In this document: piece by piece, positions 56,201 to 62,200 of the stretch
Layout: the number at the start of each line of letters is the position of its first letter
Numbering within the stretch: position 1 is the stretch's first letter
NCBI GenBank assembly: GCA_026182355.1
Contig: JAPFBL010000035.1
Location: forward strand, 1,755,501-1,819,500
From: Hermatobates lingyangjiaoensis
Taxonomy: Eukaryota > Arthropoda > Insecta > Hemiptera > Hermatobatidae
DNA length: 64,000 nt
Direction of reading: 5' to 3'
Notes under the pieces: generated by a model
The model's database searches: none
The model's input: the letters and a program-made list of their open reading frames with translations, nothing else
What the model was told of the DNA's origin: nothing
Translations under genes and position numbers: made by a program

Positions 56201-59200
56201 TTAAAACACATCCATTTTGAGAAAGGTCAGAAAAGGACGATTCTTTTGTCCAGTTTTTGTCACACTTACCAGGGTTTTTAGTTTGTTAGTCCTCGTACTT
56301 CAGATTTTGTTGAATGCTTGAATTGTTTGAATCTTCTTAAATGCTCTGCAATATTTACATGTCAGTGATACATTTTAACTACATACAATCTATTCAGTTT
56401 ATGAAATCATCTTGCTAAGTTATTTTAGATGAACAAGCACACAGATTGCCCAGTTTGTTTCTTGCTCATGTTGTAACAAGTGGCTCTCGCCGTTTATTCT
56501 TTCAGAAAGGTTAGCCGAAGTGGTGAAGCTGCAGCTCGTGGCGCCAGCCATTTCATCCCAGGTGATGCTAGTCTTCAGCGTTCTGCTGCTCCGAATGTCG
56601 CCTCACACTGTTCTCCCTCTTTGGCCCAACATTGTTTCTGAGATGGTCCAAGTTCTCCTCCACATGGAATTCACCCTCAGTACTGAATCTGAAGAGTTTA
56701 GGTTATTATTCAAGTTCATTATTTCAAATCTATCCGAGTCTGTCACGTTCATTAAAAAAATGTATTGTGCCTTTGGTAAAAAAAAAAATGTTTCTGTTCA
56801 TAAATTTCGTAGAAATTCACTTTCATGGTGATATATTTATAATTTCCCTAAAGAAAGGCCTAATTATTAATTTAAAACTTCTTAGTATTTTGAAATAATT
56901 TATTTTATAAGACATACGTTCTTTCTCACCTTGTTTATTCCCAAGCTTAAAGTATGCGAAGCCTTGAGTTTTAAATTTGGGCAACATATTTGAAAAAGGT
57001 AAATATTTAACGAGCCAACTTAGTATCATAAATTAAGATTTATGTTGTACCAGCGATATCATTAGGCTTACTTATTCTATTAAAAAACAATATATGTATA
57101 TTTTGCAGACAAATACTTATCTTTGATATTAAGTTACACATTCCACTCATTCACGTGAATATATCCATACGCTTGTTTAAAATGCCGAGTGCACCTTTTT
57201 TTCATTTAGCCTCAATCAAGTTCATTGCAGTAGGAATCATTAACCAGAACCTGATGTCGTACTGGCTTGGCAGTATCAGTACTCTCTCATCCGAGGAGCG
57301 TGTAGGAGATATGATGGGTTAACTGTACTGAAAGATGTTAAAGCTAATAAAATATTTATAGTTCTTAGATTAATTCTTCTACAAAATGTTTGTAAAATGT
57401 TCTTAAAATCTTTAAATTTTGTTAGTTAATTATAGTATTTACAATTTATGAGTTATATTTAGAGAATAGTTACAAAACGCTTCAATAATTTTTACATTGT
57501 ATAGGTTAACATACTAGAAGATATCCATAAAACTCTTCTAAAATCTTTATATGTTATGGGTGCTAGAAGATATTTAGAGATGGCTTCTAAAATGTTTACA
57601 TTTTATGGGCTAATTGTAATGAAATATGTTTACAAAGTACTCATACAATCTTTACATGTTATCATTGTTTTTTTACGTTAAGATAATTGGGAAACGCATT
57701 TAAAGTGTTTACATGTTAAGTGTTGACTTCAGTGGAAGATATTGGTTGAAAAATCATAACATCTTTGCATTTGAAAGTTGGGTTTTAACTGTAGTTACGT
57801 TAAAGTGTTTTTGACTTATTAATTAATTATTCATAACTGATTTTATGATACCTAATGATAGGAATAAGGTCATATTATTTCACCTCATTATTATTTATTT
57901 ATTAAAAGTATGGCCTTTTTATTATTTAATTTTCTAGTAGTGACTTACTAGTGCTTAGTTACTGAATTTTACCAGAATATTGTTACGATGTGTGCTGTGG
58001 TTATTGTTTGTTTCTACAATACATCGACCCTTAAGTTTCCGTACTTTGAAGTTTTCTTCCTTTTTTTTCTTCCGAATAACATAAATTATCATCCGAGTTT
58101 TGACAATTTACAATGAGGGCAGAGTGAGACCGAGTAACCTAGACTACTACAATTTCGTTATCTTAACCAAACTATAAAACTGTATAAACAAACTAACCTT
58201 ATCCTGTACATATTTAATATTGTGATTGTGATTTAAGGCAAAGTGAGGCAGAGAATAGCCTAGGTATCCTCCTTTCTCATATGCCTACTTTACCCATCAT
58301 TAGGATACCACTTACCAGTGTTACCAATTTCTGGACTTTTCTGTTTCCGGACCTGTCTCGGTCTCTCGCTAAGTACGGAAATTCGAGGGTCGAATTGATA
58401 GAGTTTGAGCTTTAGAATTGTCGTAGAGTCAGGAAGTGTGGCTCGTTTTTTATTTGACACTTATTAGCTGTGAGTGAGCTACATTTCCAGATTGATTCTT
58501 GATCGGGAGTTCTAATATTTTACCCCAATTAAGTTCATTAGAGTAGGAGTCTTTAACAAGTACCTGACGTCCTACTGGCTTGGTGGTATCAGTACTTTCA
58601 TCACGGGGGACGGTGTAGGTATAATATTCCATCTCCCACATGAAACACTGGGTTCATGGCAATGACTTGAATGTTCAGTTTCTAGTACCAAAGGCAAGCA
58701 TGCTATTTGTAAGACACACCTGCCCGGACAACATAACGAACTTGCTGTAATTAATGAATAGTAAGGCAGGTCGTGACATTGAATGTACTTGAATATGTGA
58801 TTGATTAGAGTGGCGGTGTGCTGATGAGAGTTGACAGTACGAATGTGTTTCAGCAACCAAATGGGAGCCAGCATGGAGTGGGGACCACTGAATGGCCACA
58901 TGACTCCGCAGTGGCTACAGCTCCAGCTGGCCACCGCGCACCTCCTCTTTCTCTGCGTCCAGCTCCCTCCTGACGTCCTTCCTCAGTTCCAAATGTAATC
59001 TTTAGTTGTAATCACATTTTAATATATCTTACCCACATTTTATGATATGCAAACACACTTGTAAATCGCACCATCTTAAATAACCAGACCGCTGCTCAAC
59101 ATTGTAATTTCGCTTCTCCAGCGTTCTTATAAATTTAAGATGTTCAAACTTAATTAATTTACCCAATTAATTAGTATTTTCTCCGATATCAAGACCATGC

Positions 59201-62200
59201 AAAAAACTCTAATTTGGTTGATTGTTTATAATAGATAACAGTGAATGGTTATTACTAATTGTATCACTTTAGTTGTAATTTGTAAATGTTTACAGTCCTT
59301 ACTTATTTTCCATTATGAGCTATGAAAAGCATTATTGTTTAAAACTACTCCATTCTGAGGTAATAAATTTTTTTAATAATCATCGTATTGTAAAAAACAT
59401 TAATGAATCATGTAACTCATCTTTAATAAATTTCTTTTATTGATTTTAACAATGAGAAGTTATGAGAATACTGATGTGTTTGGTGAAAGAATTATCAACA
59501 TCATCGTTTTTTTTTTTTTAAATATATGGTAGTTAATGGGTTAGTTCCACAGACGTTAGTAATATTAGAAGTACTAGTAATACTACTTCTAATATTACCG
59601 GTCGAGCTTCTCTGAGATCATACCCCGTAAAGTCTCAGAAAAGCTCGACCGGTTTCGGGTCCGTCCGGATCCCATCTTCAAGAGCAACTTACTGACTGTG
59701 TATTTCATGAATACACAGTAATTGTAAAAATTATTGTAATTGTAAAAAGTAAAAGTAAAAAATGTACTGTGTGTTTTTTTTTAGTTGCTCCACTTAGAAT
59801 ATTTGTATTTTGGAATCATATGCACTATATTTGTATACCAATTCTATAAAAGATATTATACCTGTAAATAAAAATAAGGAAAAATTTTAATCTATGATGT
59901 CACTTTAATTTTTCGAGGGATATCAATATTTTTAAAACCCTAAAACTGGTGGTTTATAGGGGAAGGCCGCGAAGTGATAATCCGTTATATTAAATGATAG
60001 CTTGATATTTCAGTATTACAACCAATTGGCTGAACTTTTCATCAATGTCAGTGTCACTCAAATATTGTGTAACTTTAAACTTTTTTAAATACTGTGGTAT
60101 GTAATTTACGATTTTTGTTAAATCAGCTTCATTGGTGCTGATAGTCGGTAGTAGTTTTAAGTTTGTTATTATTGAATTAATATTTGTACCTGAGCGTAAA
60201 ATTTAATTTCTTTTGAAAAATAAATTCTTGGTTCAGAATTAAATGAAATTATCGAATAATGTCTGTGAATTGATTACACAATCACTAGTGTGTCAAACAA
60301 TAACGTGTGTTTACAACTAGTTCTGTACCTGATATACTTTTGTTGAGTAACCTGTCTCAAGCTAACCTATGGGATTGTTTACAGGTACAGGTGGGCGTTT
60401 GTCGGCACTGAGGCAAGGAATAAGAAAAGTCAGGAAACGACAGTCGACTTTATTCCTCACGTTACAAGGATTTCAAACCTTATGGACGCCAAGGTAGGGA
60501 TGTTTGATGCTAAATAACTAATCTCAAAATATGAAGTTATACAAAAGAAGTGAAAATATGTTTCATTCTTCAATTTTTCATGAAAAATACATCAATCTTA
60601 TATGACTAATGTTTTTCACCTTTCTAGCAACTTGGCTGTGATGGGGTGACAGTTTGATAAAAGTATCCTATTGTCCCCCGAACTCAGTGAAGTTGGAAAA
60701 CATCACTCCGAGATTGAGAATGTGAGACTGTGGTAAACTTTAATGAAGCATTTTTAAAGAAGAGTTGCTACCTTTTCTGTATGAAATAGATATATGTTAT
60801 AAATGAAATGTGATTCAGCAGGACTGATATTGACAAAAAAAAATTAACAGGCAAAGAGCTTCAAGAATTAAACTTACTTTTCAATGTTTTGTTGATTTTG
60901 GTGATCTTGTCAGGTGCAAGTGTGTTATATCAAAGAAACGGCAGTCATTCAGAGTTGATTCCTGACGTGGACTCTGAAAAAGTATATACTCGTGCATAAC
61001 TTCATGAATAGCTTAAATCTGCTTTTAATAGTTTGTTTAATTTTTGGAACTCTTTCCGCTTGTAAAACACTGTCTATATATGCTGGTTCTTTCCATAAAT
61101 TCCTTTCATCATCAGGGCATTAATATGGGGCCATTGGAAATTAATTAATACTTAAAGTAGTACCTAGGTTCTACAAGACCTCCTTTCTCGAATAATTTAG
61201 TTCTAGAGGGAATTATGTAAGGAAAATGTCTGGATTCTTATACATTGCCTCAGTTTTCAAACCTGAACTTAATCGTCTGAGACACTCAGGTGATCCATCA
61301 CACGGAATGAGCTGGGCCTTAGTGCTTTCATTTTGTCTTCGGTTCATCCAAAGAGGAACTAAATTTCCATTTGTTTTTTTTTATTCTATATATAATTTTG
61401 TAATTGACTTTATTTCGATTATTATTATTATTATTGAATGTCGATGTCGATGCAGTATTATTAAATTATATATATATACCCTTTGCATTTGTCGGTGAGC
61501 CCTTTCAAATCTCCAAACGTGTGCTTCTTCCTCTTTTTTTTTTTACTTCTTTTCTGAAGACGGCAAGAAATCCGAAATTATCCAAAATCGTGAGTGTTAC
61601 TCTCTTCTTTCTACTTTCTAGTTGCAACTTTAAATATATATGTATTTAGTATTAAGTTATACTAATCTAGAATAACTATTCTGTTTAGGTTTACTATATA
61701 ATACTAAGTGGACAGTCACCAATAGTAAATCTAGGAGTCACCACTTTATAATCCAAAAACAATGTGGAAGCCCATTTAGTATAACCATCCACTATCATAC
61801 TGTCTTGTTTACAAGTATTATAAAATTTATTGATTTTAGTTTGAATAACGTCTTGAGGGAGTTTTTCTGATTCCTCATCACACTAGGTGTCATAAGTAGA
61901 GAATGGATTTATAGTTCTTACTTGATGAATTCACCTTTTATCATCAACTTAGAAATAATCCTACTGTTATACATTAGGCTTATATACCAAGATGGTTGCT
62001 GAGAGAGCAATCTTCTACATGTGATTAGCAACTTTTCTATTTGTACAAAATAAATGCACATATATGGTCCAGTAGATATGAACTCATCTGAAATCCTCAA
62101 ATAATTATATTTAAACACAAGAAAAGAGAATGTCACAATACCAAATGTTATCTTGGAATGTCGTCTTCATTTATTAGATTTAAAGAACCATCAATATATT

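Noticed and set aside
58572..58934. 120-codon minus-strand open frame
   Set aside because: It lies over a SINE copy and the antisense of a DOP1 exon.
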